Shown piece after piece: positions 45,301-60,300 of a stretch of 64,000 nt of DNA. Position 1 is the first letter of the stretch. The number at the start of each line of letters is the position of its first letter. Made by a program: the position numbers and the translations under genes. The stretch spans positions 4,464,001 through 4,528,000 of the forward strand of contig NC_091047.1 in NCBI RefSeq assembly GCF_963966145.1. The letters run 5' to 3'. Origin of the DNA: Tenebrio molitor. Taxonomy: Eukaryota > Arthropoda > Insecta > Coleoptera > Tenebrionidae. The notes below the pieces were generated by a model. That model was not told the origin of the DNA. It saw only the letters and a program-made list of their open reading frames with translations, and did no database searches.

Positions 45301-48300
45301 GATAGACAAAAATGGATTGACCAGCAAGATCGCCAAACCTGACTCCTCTCGAGGATGTATGGAGTTAATTCACAATATCGAGGTTTCTTCAAATTGGAAA
45401 ATTGTACAAAACGGCTTCTGCATAGGGCAGTTGTTCTAATAGATTGAGAATAACGAGAGAATTAATTGACCAATAAGATTACCTGATTTGACACCTCTAG
45501 ATCAACAAAATATAGAAGATTATCACAATCACTTTCAAATGTAGAGACTTATTTTGGAATGGAACATCCTGTGAAAGCTTTATCTGATGAGCTTTCATAA
45601 AAATATAGAAATTGTATTTTGAGTCGGACGACATGATTTACACATCTAAAATATTTTACGACGTTTGATAAAAAACTACAGCAACGATTATTAAAAAATA
45701 AGTGGTCAAATGAGTTTTACTATTGAAGATAAAGCATTAATGATTTATCAATAATGAATTAATTAATAGTAGATTTTTCGAGAGGTAGGCAACCAATAAA
45801 ACAACTGTGTATAGCAAGTATACATATGTGTACGATCAACCTAAGACAGACGTTTCGATAAAACAAACGATGGGGTAGCACTCTTGATTTGTTTTCTTTT
45901 TGATCACTCTGTACAGTATTTGTGCTTCTTACTATGTTCCTAACCTAACCGACAGCAGTTCCCAAAATGTGTAGATTTTAGCAATAATTGGTGGAACTAA
46001 AGTTTCGGTACTTGTGGTTGGTATATGCTATGGTAACCAGAGCTAACTTTTGTAGTACGTATTCCCAAAAATAATTGCCTCAAGAACTGCCCCAATGAGT
46101 TAATCAAAATTTTACTTTTTGACACATTCGTGACTTGTTTGTATGAAAATGTTGCACTCTGTAGATAAGGTGTTAATTAAACTCAATGGTGATAAGAGTG
46201 GCTAATAAAGTCGGATATTTTCAAATTATTGTATTTATTTTGACAGCCGCCTCTGAGCTCTGGTGGGAATTATATCGAATTATATTTTTAACTGATAAAA
46301 ATGTTTGCGGCCCTAATTAACTCCCCCTCTAAATTTACTATACAAAAAAAAAATGTGTTAGGGACGCGGGGTGAAGAAAAATATGTGTGGTTATTTGTGT
46401 TTCGCTTAATTTTTTTTTTAAATTGATTGCAGTGATTGCAGATATTTAAATGGGGATCGATTTGTCGGGGTGGTTTTTTGACGCAGTAAATCTGACGTTT
46501 TGCGAAACAAATCCGCAAAAAACCGTCCCGATTGGAAAGGATCGGGGCGCAAACGGCCCCAATGTTTAGGTGGAACACATTAGCAAAGTTAATGACGGCA
46601 ATTAAAGTAATTTATCGGAGAGCACTTGCCGTCAACACGGCAAATTGAAGGGGGTTGGCGGCCGCCTCCACCGCCTCAACCCATGTGGTTAACTGGGATT
46701 TTCTCCGCTTAATTTATACCGTACGTAACGCCACATGTGTTATTTGCTTCGACGATATGTCACCGGCTCTCTGATGGTCGAGTTTTATGGGCAGGGCCAC
46801 CGTGTTTGTTTTGGAAATTAGCATCCCCCCATTTTAACGGTTTGCTGATTTTTGATATAACTAATTCGGATGCTTTTTGCCAGATTAGGAGGGACGGACG
46901 GAGCCAATTTGCTAAAGCCGCAAAAAGGGCACTTTCGATTCGGGGGCGAAGCCGGATTTGAGACGCTTTTTCGAGGGGGGACGAGCCAAATCGGCGAATT
47001 ATAAATGTACATCCACGCGAGACGAAAGTTGCGGTATTTTTGTTTTGGAAAAGTGTTTTTTTCGAAGTGGTAAAGGCAAGATTCGAAATTAAATCAAGCA
47101 GAAATAATGCAAAAATTGGCGGATTGGGGAGGTGAAATGGCCTTCGAGTAGCAGTTTTCTGAATTTTGGATCTGGATTGAAAGTGAAATAAGAAACCGAA
47201 ATAAAAACCAACATTCCTAAAGGAAAGCGATAAAACTGGATTAATGAGATTTTTTTCCCTAATTGAAGGCAAGACCCACGAGGTAATTGATTGCTCATAC
47301 AAAAATGTTGTATTATAGATTTAAGTTTTTTTGAAATGGTAAAGAAAGGTTAAGAATGATAGAAATAATGAATTACGGTGATTCATAATAAAATGAAAAT
47401 AAATATTGACGGATTAAGGAGCTGGAAATAACATTCAAATAAATTTAAAACATTTTTCGCAATTTTGGAAGTAACAATTTTTAAATAAAAGAAATAAAAA
47501 TGAAACGAAATAAAGACAAAAATTCCTAAATGAAAGCGATATGACTGAATTTAAAAGATTAAGAAGTGAGGCAAGGAAAATCCTTAAACGAAGATAACTG
47601 ATTTTTCTTTCAAAAAACAAAACGTAAAAAAATGAATGATAAAATAACAAAATTAAAATCGTACTTTATTTACTTTACTTTTAAAATTTTTATCTCTCAT
47701 TTATCGTTGTTTGTGTCTTGCTTTTTATGTTGCACAAGTTCTCATTCAAACATTTTTGTCTTGATTCCACTTACGATTGTTCCTCTTTCTTCTTCATTCT
47801 TGTTTATTTATTATTCCCTTTTTTCCAATTTTTTATTTTTTGCTCTATTATTCATCAAGTAATATTTTTCTTCTCTATTTCCTCATTTATGATCTTCTCA
47901 AATTTTCTAAATATTTTGCACCGGGTGCGTCAAGTTTTACAGCCCGATCGAAAACACCCCCTTCTAATCGATTTAAAATTCTCAAAAAATTCAGGAATAA
48001 TTGTGTATTGCTGTAGAATATTTTGTAAAAATTATTTTTCTTTTAATGAAACAGGTAAATATTTCTTAATTTCGTAATTCAATGACCGCTACAATAATTT
48101 ACATAATTTTTCACTGAGAGTCCTTTCAAACATTTAGGAAAAATTTGGTGTCATTGAAATCTTGAAAACATCACCGATTTTTAAACTGGAATTTGATATT
48201 AAAGTGCAAAATTTAGCTATGAAATTTAGCTTGAATTGGGCGGTCATTTTCACAAAAGGGTTGACGTGGATTGTTTATGGTTCCTTTATGAACTTAAGAA

Positions 48301-51300
48301 TTACTATAAAAGTTGTCAACAGATGTTTATTGGCTGTTTACGAACAATGAGGTATTTATTTATGACACTGCAGTTGAAAATCTTGATCATTTTTCGCTGT
48401 TTTAATTTTAAAATTGGAATAATTTAAAAAATAATAATTTTCTTTTGATGCGAATTTCATAAACGTTTGAATTAATTCTGAATTATGAGCGTATACGGAA
48501 AACATTTTTTTTGTTCAAAATCAATTTTTTAATTTTATGGCTCTGAATGAAGTGATAAGGAAAAATTAATTGCACACATTTGAAACCTTATATTAAGGGA
48601 ATGTAACCCTAAAGTTTCGTAATTTTTACTAATTTTTTAATAGGATTAATCGTGCGGGCGGTAAAACTTGACTCACCTGGTATATCGCGGAATATCTTTA
48701 TGAAAGACTAAAATTTGTTACTATTTTTTACAGTTTATTTTTTAATGCTCCTTCATCTTTTAATTGTTGTACATTCATATCTCGTAGTTATTTATTTATA
48801 ATATCATTTATTTTATTTTTTAGCAGCACTATTAACTTATACAGGGTGTATCTAAAATGCGTGTGTTAATTTTAACAGGTAGCAGAGCTTGTTAAATGAA
48901 ACGTTTTTTCTATTTGTATTTTTTACGAAAAACCTTTACAAATTGGTTTAAAATGTGGAAGAAATTAATCATCAAAATGTAGATATAACCGCCTCTGAGT
49001 AAGGGCGAAAATTTTCTGTTGTGATGGAAACGAAGCATTGTCAAAAAACTTACATTGTTATAGAAAAAATAAATACATAATTAAAATTAAAATTCTCATT
49101 GTTACAAAAAAATAAAAACTAGTTAATCACACAAAACGACTCGTTTGGTAAAAATTGAGGGGCCAAAAAAACTTGGAAAATATTTGCAATTTTGAAAAAT
49201 GTTAAAGTTTCAATAATTGGTGAGTTCTTCCACTGGTTAAAATTAATACACGTATTTTAGATACACTCTGTAGGTATGTACCGGGTGGGGCATCGTATAC
49301 GCGCACGCGAGAAATCGTGACTTCTAATTAAATAAAATTGGGAAAATTTTATATACCTGACTAATTATTGATAAGGTATATTTGAGAATTTTTTAAAAAA
49401 TTTTTGTTAATAAATAAGGCCGTAACAGTTTTATTAGTTATTCTGAAATTAACTATTAATTTACCTATAAAGTTTTTACACTAAATGAATCTGTATCTGC
49501 TACCCCTTCAAACCCTGGTGGCACAATTACATATTTTGACTTGGTTAGCTAAATAATTCGCTTTTTTATTTAAACGTAAACCAAACGGGTGATTTACGGC
49601 ACAATGGTATAATTTCCCAACAAAGGTATAGCCGACCGTTTTAAACCTTTTTGCCATAAAATTGACAGTTTCCATTGTCACCTAAATTTACGACAGCACA
49701 AGTAGCAGGTCATAAATAAAAATGATTTTGAAAGTTGAAATGTAAAACTGCGTTTAATTCAAAATCTAATTGGTATTTTTTTCCGTAGATTTCGTAAATA
49801 ATTATAGGAAGTGAATCTGGGTAGGTTAGTATAAAAATCAAAATTTGACTTTTTGGTTGGAATTTACATTTTAATTTTTTTTGGCTTTGTTTGTAAGTGA
49901 AAAATTATCAAAAAATTATGAAATGTACCTTACCAATAGCCAGGTAAGTCTGAAAAATTTCGACAATTTTATTTAATTAGAAGTCGCGATTTCTCGCGTG
50001 CACGTATACGATGCCCCACCCGGTATATACAAAAGAGTCTATGCTTCTTTACGAACCTTGTATTCTACCTGTTTTCTATTCTTTTAATGCTTTTGTAGTG
50101 CCTTTTAATTTATTGTTGATTTTTGTTTTTTCATATTTCGCCACTTTGTTTTTTCTATTTTGCTAAGTACTCTACAATTCTGTCTGATTTCAATACTTCC
50201 AATAAAATAAGTTGTATTTTCTCCTAATCACTTTTATTAATTTTATTCATTATTATTTATTTTATTCTGTTGCATTTCTGTTACGTCCAACTGTACCCAC
50301 GAAGGTCTGGACGGGTGCTTACACCCCCACCCTCAGTTTTCTAGAAGTAGGTAGTATAGTAGGTAAAATTTTGTAAATAGTAGGCAGAGAATAACTAGAA
50401 ACCAGAGACGAATAAAGTACTCAACAAAAGTGACAGTTATTTTTTCTCGAATAAAGACGTCCATCTCAAAGCGTCCAATTCGATCGCAACAACCCAGAAA
50501 AAACACAGCATACAAAAGGGTTACAGTCCTAAACATATTCCTTTTAGCTTCAAATTTTTCTTTCATAATTTTGTACTAAATACTGATTCATTTGGTTACC
50601 ATTAAATATTTTCATATATTTTTTTTTCTATTTACTTATCATTTTACTTCGTTTTCCCTATTGTTCTTGCTTTCTCTGTCTACGAACATTCTCTAAAATA
50701 TTCTTGCAGTCTCTTTTAATTTTTTACTTTACTTCAACCTTTTTAATTCTGTATTTCTACTCATTTCCTTATTTCAATTTTTATTTACTATTCTTCCTCT
50801 TTATACTACACTTTTATTTTGTTTATTTTTTATATACCCTGTACAGCACAACGAAAATTCCCTTTTAACTTTTTCTTTTCCTCTTTTCTCACATCTCTTC
50901 CTTATCCATTTTATCAAGCTTTTATGCATTTTTTTTTAATTTTCCACTCTTTTTTTCACATTAATTCATTACTTTACCATTCTTGTAATAAAGTAGTACT
51001 TTTTTTGTCGTTTTTGCATTATGTTCTCGTTCTAATTCTTTTGTTAAATATAGTAATATGCACAGTTATTTGCATTTTCTATTTTCCGATTTTTTTTTTC
51101 TTAGCTTTCTACTTATGACTACTGCAGGTACTCTTGAAATATCATGTACCTACTCATTATTGAAATCTTGTTTTTATTCTTTTTTTCTTCCTTGCCTTGT
51201 TGCACATTTCTCATTCAACACTTTTTACACTTCCTCTTCTCATTCTTTGCCTACTTTTCAAGATAATTTTCTTCAGAATTCTTATATCCCATATTTTTCA

Positions 51301-54300
51301 GATATCTCTTCATCGCTTTATTGAAGCTTATTCCTCCTGCTATCTTCTTTTTTATTTTAGCGTTGCGGACATTCTTGTGTTATTCCTTTCTCTTTTTATT
51401 TAGTCTTTCCCCTTTCTTAGATGTGAAATTTGTCAATCTTTCCTTTGTCATAATTATATACATATTTTGGGATGGGTTTAATCAACGATGTATTAAATCG
51501 CCGGATCAATTCCGAAATTTGGCAAAACCAGGTTACGTCCGGATTTACCGGAGCTTTGGACGGCCCCCGTCTGACAGTTAACAATGATAATAATTACAGC
51601 GTCAGACGTAATTTCGTGATGCAAAGCGTTGGATAACTGTAAACAAAGTTGTTTAATGATAATGGACGAAAGCCCCTCATCGTGCTCTCAATTGATCCCA
51701 TTAGGTGTCATATATTTCACGGTCGGCCTATTATAATTCAATGGATTGTTGATATTGGGTCCTATTTAGAATCACCCTGTATTTATACAAGTTATATTAG
51801 CAGGTGGCCATCTGTCGCCCTTCCACCCCATCATCGCTCTGTTTATTTTCAACTTGTACCAATTTATTTATTATCAGAGGAAATGTTACGGGGTGTGTGA
51901 ATTTTCAATACGTTATTTGACGGCGGCGGTAATTCTATTATGATTAATTGATTCAGGCCTTTTATGGAGTCGGTGTTTTGAGTGTTCGATCGCCGTTTGG
52001 CACTTTATAACCTGGAAGGAATTTTTCAATCGAACGGAAATTGAAACGCAATCGACAAGCAAATATTTATGGACGGCAAATAATGATTTTTGCATGAAAT
52101 CAAAATTAATAAAAATATAACCATTGATTGGCCTTATCAACAATTAATCCAATTTTATTGTGAACTTATCATAATTAAACCCATTTATTAAGCCCCATAT
52201 TCAATTATGTCGATAACTAAAGCTCGTTTGAAGATAATGACACACTATTTCTGAATTATTATCTCAATCCAAGACATATGGTGATATGATTCAAAATTTA
52301 ATATAAAATTACGACCATTATAGTTGCCATAATTTGGCGCTTTTCGTTTGTGAACGAATATTTGCGTTATTAATGCAATAAATAAAATGCTCGTGCGCAC
52401 CAGTGACACGTCAGATTATTTTTAATTAATTTTTTATCGGCTCTCTTCTCCTCACCTGTCGATAATTGACACGGTTTTATGGCCCTTTGGGCTTTATTGC
52501 GGCGCGACGAACCGCTTGCCCAGGGCTGGCCCTTTGAACTTGCAATAACGTCACTCTTATTAGTAAATAATATTTATTGGACGTGGGCAGACCGCAGACG
52601 AGATTCATTAATTTTATTATTTTTTGAGTGCATTTCTTATCATAGGGTGAGATAATACGTTTAGAAGTTGTCGAAGCACTTTTCTTTGCCCAACTTATTA
52701 AATATTTCCTCTGCAACTAACTCTGAAGATTTTTTTCATACGCAGGGTCAATCGTTTAAAACATTCATTGCGCAATCTGAAATCCTGCGCTGGGGAGGCG
52801 TTGGAAACCGTCAATTGTTGTGCTTTTTTAGAGCGTAGATTAATTGGAGCATGTTGACAGCTAACCTAAAATTTAGAGCCAAAAAAATCTTTCCTTATTT
52901 TCTTTCTTTGCAATGTTTTACATTAAAAATAGAATAACTTAACGATTCCTATTTTCGAAGCAAATATCTAAAGGCACCCTTTGCAGAAAACAAACATGTG
53001 CAATTATGTCCCGATTAAACATAAACAAATGTCATTCGTGTCAAACGGCGGGAAATTCAAACTTTACACTGTTCTAAACAGTTTAATTTTCTACGGTTTT
53101 CATTACGGTTGTTTCAATTATTACAAATTCGCAGCAGGCGGTGTTGTCAGGTTGGACCCTAAATCTATATTTTTGGAGAAGCGTCACAGTTTCTCCGGGA
53201 ATCCGGGCGGAAGCGCTTTTCACTTTCAGATTTGATTTGAACGTTATCGAAAATATTAGCAGATTGTAAGTTTAATCGTTGTGTTGAAAACCACTCAAAA
53301 ACATATTATTGGGTCATTTAAAAATAGTACACGGTTTAACAAGGAGCACTTATGGAAATTCCGGGAATCCAAATTTTTATCCATATTTATCTTTGAACAG
53401 TTTGTTTGTCGATGTTCACTATCTTCAGCGCTGGTTCCGCATGCGATATTTTGAAATAAGTATTTAACGTTAACGTGTTTGCGTATTTTGTAAACACCAG
53501 TTCGGCCTCGTTAAGATTGCCTTTTAATTATTTAACAAGGGTACACTTGTTTCCACCATAACCCGGACACCTAATACAGCAGATCCCAATGAAAGATTTA
53601 CGATTAAAATCACCGAAATCACGATTCTTAATTAAATAAGAACACTTCAAACTTCAAATGTTCTGGGACTGGTAAACAAAAATTAATTAAACTTTGTTTC
53701 TTTATTTCAAAGAATACTGTGTAATCAAATTTTGAGATCAAAGTTCTTATTTTGAGTGAATATACAGGTGTTCTCATTATGTGTTTGCACATAATGGAGC
53801 ATTTTTAGTAAGATAGGAACTTTGAGGTACAGTTTGTTACACCAAACACCAAACTAGTGAAAAGTATGTTGTTTCAACAGTCTGGGTGTTAAATTCTGGT
53901 GGATTTTTAATTTTTAGTGGGTTTGGGCAAAAAACTTGAAAAAAAGAATTATGTACGTACATTTAAAAAAATCGTTAAAGATAATTTCCCAACTTGTTGT
54001 TTTCATTAAAAAATCTGTTTCAAAACTATAATTTTATTAGTTTGGGACATTTTAGCACTAAACATACCACACCAATGCGGTTTCCTTGTTTTAAAGCATA
54101 TTTCCTAGAGGTTACTTCGCATTGGCGTACATTTTATAAAATATGATGTATGTACAAGGTGTATTTTTAAATGTGCCCAAAATTTTACCTACGAGGTTGT
54201 GGGACAACGTAGAAGACTAAAAGCAATTAAAAAAAATCGTAGCTCAAAAATTAAAATTAAATGTCATTTTATTTTTTGACATAGAATTTTTTAAATATTT

Positions 54301-57300
54301 TTTCCGAGTTCTCCATGAAGCCAGTAGCTCGTGGTTAAAATTTTTCCGCACATTTCAATAGCACCCTGTATGATAGACTGGACATTGTACAGTAATGTAG
54401 GTACATTATGTTTCACACAATGTCTTAAGGTAAATAATTATGTGTTAAATTTTAGTAACTTTTCAATTTTTAATTTAGAAGAAATAGACTATTCTTGACT
54501 ACAATTATTTAAAAAAAAACAGACGACGCATTGTAATTTTTCTTTTATGCAATTTTGTTAATTGTTAAAGACATTATTTTATACATACAGATTTTCTAAC
54601 ATCCCTTAATACTCTAATAATCTTGATTTATTAGTGGATAAATATTTCTGATATATACAGGGTGTCGCAAAATTAACTTATTCCAAGTCGGGGGTCTTGT
54701 AGGGAAAAATCTCAGGAATCTCGAAAAAATAAAATAAAAAACATAAGGGGGGTCTTTACAAAGATATATGGGTCTGAAAGTTCAAACTTTTCATCATGTT
54801 TTCTTCAAATAAAAAATATAAATGGTTGACATTCATTTTGAAATATGGTGAGGATGATTATGTAAAATATTAAAATATAAATGAAAAGACATTTCTTGAA
54901 AAAACAGCTTTATCTCGAAAAAATAAAAGTTTTATTTTCCCAATTAAAAACGTTTAAAATCAAATGAATAACCAGGATGGAATGAATATAAGTTGTTTGA
55001 CTGCTGATCTTAACACAGGTGAACGGTCTCATAAGTACTGTTTGTTGCACTGCATACCGGACGGTATCCTGCAAAGAATGGAAGGCAAACTTGTGCGGTT
55101 TAACCAAGTATCAAATTGGTAAAAATCTTTGTTCGCGTTTCGCCCGCCCCCGCCCCGCCGTTGGCCGTATCCATGAAAGCCGCCGTCCCCAAAATCTGTA
55201 TGGCGGTATAACGACGGAAATTAGAAATTCAAATCCTCGTCGAGGTCCGATTTCACGGTTACGCGAACTGCTAGCACACGGGCCGTTTAATGCGCATTAT
55301 ATGTGATAATTAAATGCAAATTGCAGCTCATCTAAGCGGCATTGCTGAAAACAGCGCACTCTTGATGAAGTGTAATCAAATTACAGCTAACAATGAACGC
55401 GACGCTCGTTCCGGCTCCGGATCAGCCCTTGCCGCCATCACGAGGCTCGTTCACAAGACACTTAAATCGAAAGGAATATGCCGCAATCGTAAAATTGCGG
55501 CAGGGTCGTTAAACAAAAAGAAGTATTTTATTATTGACGGAACCAGGATCGGGGATAATCTGTCGTGTTTTTTGCCGAGATAGCGATCCACGAATCAATT
55601 AAGATAAACGGTTATCGCGTATTAAATGTTTCCACATTAGCTGCTGCGACATTTGCAAAATAAAGGACGATTCGGAAGGATCGGGAGGCGGCGTGTTGTG
55701 TTGACGCGGTGTACCGCAGGTGGCGAACGAAAGCGAGCTGAAGGTCACTCGATCAGGCGCACAAGCGAGATTTGACACGACTATTTTGTAAACAACCTAT
55801 TGGAGTTATCTCTAGATGTTGCAGGAGTTTCCAAAAGGAAACGACCACTTTAGACTAATCTGTCGAAACACATGTTTCTCTGAATTGCTCTCCTTTATTT
55901 ATTAATATTGTCTCGCTCGGTATTGTTTTGTTTTGGAATTATTTTTGACGTCATAATTCTTTGGGACGCACTCAAAAATATTTCGAGTAATAAAAAAAAG
56001 AATGTGTGCTTAAGACCGCACGACAGAAGTGAAAACTTGTATGAGGCCCATTATTGATTGCGTGTTGCGAACGATCTTAGCGTGTTGCGAACGATTTTAG
56101 CGTGTCGCATGAAACAAATTCACTGCCCGGGAATAAAATGTATGTGGTGCGCCTAAAGAAGTTTTCACTTCAAAAATACACAAGTTTATAAAAAAAAACA
56201 TCTGAAGAAAATCCAAATCGAAGATGAAATTTGAGTCCCCGCGATAACCTTGAACCGCCGCCTTATCTGGCCTTAACAAGATTCCGTGCATTCGGTGCCT
56301 TAAGGTCTCGCAGGAAGTGACCTTGCAGCCTCCTCCCCCAGGCCGCCATCGAAGTGTGCGTCACCTTATTGGCAAGACAAACAAACCCGCTGACGAGCCG
56401 TCGCAAGGCGAGGACGACGATTGTAAATTGGGCTTGTAAACACATTCTAACATGATCAGCACTACATTAGGTCCGGGCGTCTCTGTTACGCTGCTAAACT
56501 AACCGGAAAACTCCGGGATCCTCCTCTCGCTCGCAACTCTCCACCCACCGCATAACTCTCCGAGGGAAAAAGGCGCCATCGACATCGCCATCGATCCCTC
56601 CAAGAAACGAGCCGACTCCGGCCGCCGATCCGGATCCGGAGGAGCCGCTCCGGGTCGTCCGTCCATTTTGCGCGATGATTTCCACTGTATTAGGGGACGT
56701 CTTCCGGTACCGCCGTCTCTTTCTGTCGAGTTTTAGCGCCGCTCCGGTTCGTTCAGCCCCTGCAATTAGCTAACTTGATTTGGGAGATCCCTTTCCGGGG
56801 ATCTGTTCACAATGTGTTGTCAATGTTTTGTTCCGCTGCGTCTTTATTCCTTTAGTTCGGAGCTAACTTGATTACCGGACGAAAATTTGTGCTTTGTTTT
56901 CAGCGCACGACGCGATTTGAATTAAAGATCGTTAATTAGCCACGGCGAGATCGATATCGGCGCCACGGCTTATTTCGTCATTTCGAAAACCAAAGATAAA
57001 TCTATATAAAGACAAACAAATCTCGTCCGAATTAACTATTAATCAATCAAAAATCTATTATCGTTTATCGGAGTGTTGGAATTTGATAATCCTGTCAATC
57101 AAGGAAAGGAATCGAGTGGGCGACGAAAAACACTCGATTGCCGGTGCTGGTTTTCCGGGGGGTGTGCGCCGATTTAGCGGGTGGCGGTGATGCACCGCGA
57201 GGGCGATTTCCGGAGAGCTTTAATTTACTCCGGTGGGTTCTGAAACCTCGGATGGATTAAATTTGTTTTTCAGGCGCCGAACGCATATTAGCCGATTAAG

Positions 57301-60300
57301 GATCGGGGGATGATGAATTATCTATTTTCTTCGTTTTGTTGATTCGCCGACGAGTGCAAAGGCGCTAAACCCGTGTTTGGTTTAACTTCCCGGTTTCGAA
57401 ATTTTACCGTCTCTCACCACCCTCCCCAACAACGAGACACAAAAACACTTCCCCAAAAGACGCCTAATCCGAAAGCAAACGCATGTTTTTACTGATTTTC
57501 CTGTTGGAAAATACATATCTTTCATTTTGGAATAGTTATTTACGAACCGAGTGCGAGAAGACATTTCTCGCACATGAGGGCATTACTTGAGACACGAGCG
57601 ACGAAGGAGCGAGTGCTTCATTTGCGCGAATGTGCCGAATACGTCTTCGCGAGGTTTGTACAATATTTTTTGAAACAAACATTAGCATTTTAAAATTATG
57701 TCCAATAGTTTCCAATTTAGTGAATAGATGGCGCTTGGCCATGAAATTTTCAAAATCCAAATTGGAGAAATGGCGTTTTGTAAACCAGATTTTATTATTA
57801 TGAAGTCAAATTATTTTCAGAATGCTCAAAAAGGCCAATGCTTTTTTGATCATTTTGAAGCACTAGTGCGCGAAATCTACGTTCGCGGTTAACTGTTGTG
57901 TTTGCGAAATGCCATTTTGAAGTTAGTGAGTTCGAAAAAATCTATTATTTCACCCAAGCCGTCAGCTCTAGTGGTACTGTTTGTCGGTAATGCCTAAGCT
58001 GATAAAAAAGAAGACAAACGAATTTTGAATCTTTTTTGAGAAACGTTCGAGAGTCGAAGTACTAAATTAATTTGTTTCAAAAATTGCTTGTCAATTTTTA
58101 TTGGTATTTAAGCGGCTCAAAGGAAATTAAATTTTTTGATAGGTTATCAGAAATGATTTTGAAAAATCTGGCATAATCACCAATCAAAATAGAAAATAAT
58201 TGATTGGTTACTTGAGATTATCGCTCGATTAATTTTTTATTTACAGTCAAACAATTGATAATGACAGGTAATCGATCATTTATTAATTAATTACTTTTAT
58301 CAAAAGTGTAAACTAAATTAAAACGAGGCCGAGAAAAAGATAAGAGAATCCTGTAGAAATGACAACACAAATAATCAAAACAGATTTTGTTTTTATTTTT
58401 TAATATTCCACAGAAAATATTTCCTTTTTTCGTTTTTTTCCGTTTTTTTAACTAAGTATTAGGTACCTATTAAAATTACATGTTGCTAAATTTGCACGAT
58501 GTCTGACCATTCTTCTATTGCAAACTAGTAAAACTGACAACAATGCACTAGACATGAGACGCTAATTATAACCTCAAACTTAGAAAATCATAACACAATT
58601 CACAAACATCTTTACTACCAAATTAAATGTAAAATTTCCATGACCTCCCATTGTGCCAAAACAACGTGAATGCATCTTAGTAATAATGATAATAATAAAT
58701 ATTAATTAATAAAAAATGTTTGATTATTGATAATAATAATCACTTGCAGTGATAATATAAAAATCAATTGCATATGGATGGTTTAGGTAAATAAATAGTT
58801 ATTTGTACAACTAGTTATGAAAGTCATACTTTTTTTCATGAATTTGCAAATAAGCAAGCAAAGAAGTGAAAAAAAGAGACTTGAATAGTGTGTTGTACAC
58901 ACTAAAAGGATTTATGAAAAATTACAAAAAAAAAATAGGTATGCTTTGACAATCATCTCCAAGGAGATGCAAAAAAGTACTACTTTCACTACGATTTTGC
59001 GTGTAAAAAAGTGCCACAATATCATTTATTACACGAAGAAGAACAATGGATCTGTACTTGATCTTTGCGTGACACTACAAAGAAGTGCTCGCTGTCAGAT
59101 TTCTTCGTAAAACACATTAGATGATAAAATATCATTTTAAGTGTATTTTCTTTTACTTTATCATTAATCAACTGAAATAACCGCAACGATAAACAAATCC
59201 GGCCTCAATGCCGTGCCCCCTCTTTTTTTATAATAACAATAATAACGATTACTACAGAATACGTGTTTTCAAGATTTGGCACCCATAAAAAGTTTAAAAA
59301 ATTTGGTTTATCTGAAACAATTTACAAAATATTGACTGCACTATATCTAAGTACAAAGTGTCTATAAAAGAATGTAGGTATATCAAGAGTCCTATGGAAT
59401 TGTAAGGCTCTCTAATTTTACTGTGTCGAACTATGTTGAAACCGTCAAATCAGATGTCAACAGTCAAATGTCAAATTATTAAATCTTATCGTCGGTTGTG
59501 GGTTCGACGTCTTAATTGTTTTGCTTGTGACTTTCTTCAGTTTTTCTATATTTGTTTATCAAGAACCGGTCATTAATGGACTTACTGTTTTTCTATTTGG
59601 TACCACAATATGCCACTGAGCTGCAAAAATCAAAGTACATAATTCCACAGGAATCTTCATATACCTACATTCTTTTATAGACACTTTGTATAAATATTAC
59701 CCTTGCAAGTTATTGTTTTTTATTTTTAAGAAATCATCTTTCTATTAATGTTTTGTTATTGTACAAAAGCAATTGGTACTATAAATAATCAAATTTAATT
59801 ATTTATTTATAAATACATAGAATAAAAACGCAAAATTTGTCGATAAGATTATGTAAGCCCATTAACCCCGCTGTTCTCTGCTTCGAATGGTTTATGAAGG
59901 CTAAGTTTTATATTTCTTGTGGCGATTGAACTAAATTGACTGGTAAACGGGGGCAACGAAGAGATGGAAATATTTTTTAAATGCAAATTTCTCATAAAAA
60001 TAATTTTATCACGAGGTACCTTAATATTCCATTTTCTGGGGTGACAGTCCCCAAAAATAAGTAGGTAATCAATCATCATTTAGCAAATACTTCAAAACAC
60101 TTATTGATTACGTTTGTTATTACCGTGATTCGTCACTGTTAAGATATTGGACGAAATACAAATATAGTTGTGTAACGAGAGGTGTACAATTTCGAGACAA
60201 CTCGAAAAGATTATATTTGATTAAATTAGATTAAATTAAATTAACAAAATTAGGGTCAAATATGTTTATAACGAATTAGTGAATGAAATGGGAAAATTAG

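Noticed and set aside
46760..47302. 180-codon minus-strand open frame in the exex intron
   Set aside because: The length is notable, but the product has no recognisable domain, overlaps a purine-rich tandem duplication, and the open frame follows from stop-poor composition.
50819..51581. Run of Phe/Leu-rich open frames that look like membrane proteins
   Set aside because: These are produced by the pyrimidine-rich tract (TTT, CTT, TTC codons) and lack any family pattern.
29753..57734. Recurring AGATGGCGC string (29763, 32173, 35030, 57725 and similar in the Rab flanks)
   Set aside because: The string is short and its flanks differ between sites. It could be a transcription-factor site or chance; nothing visible ties the copies together.
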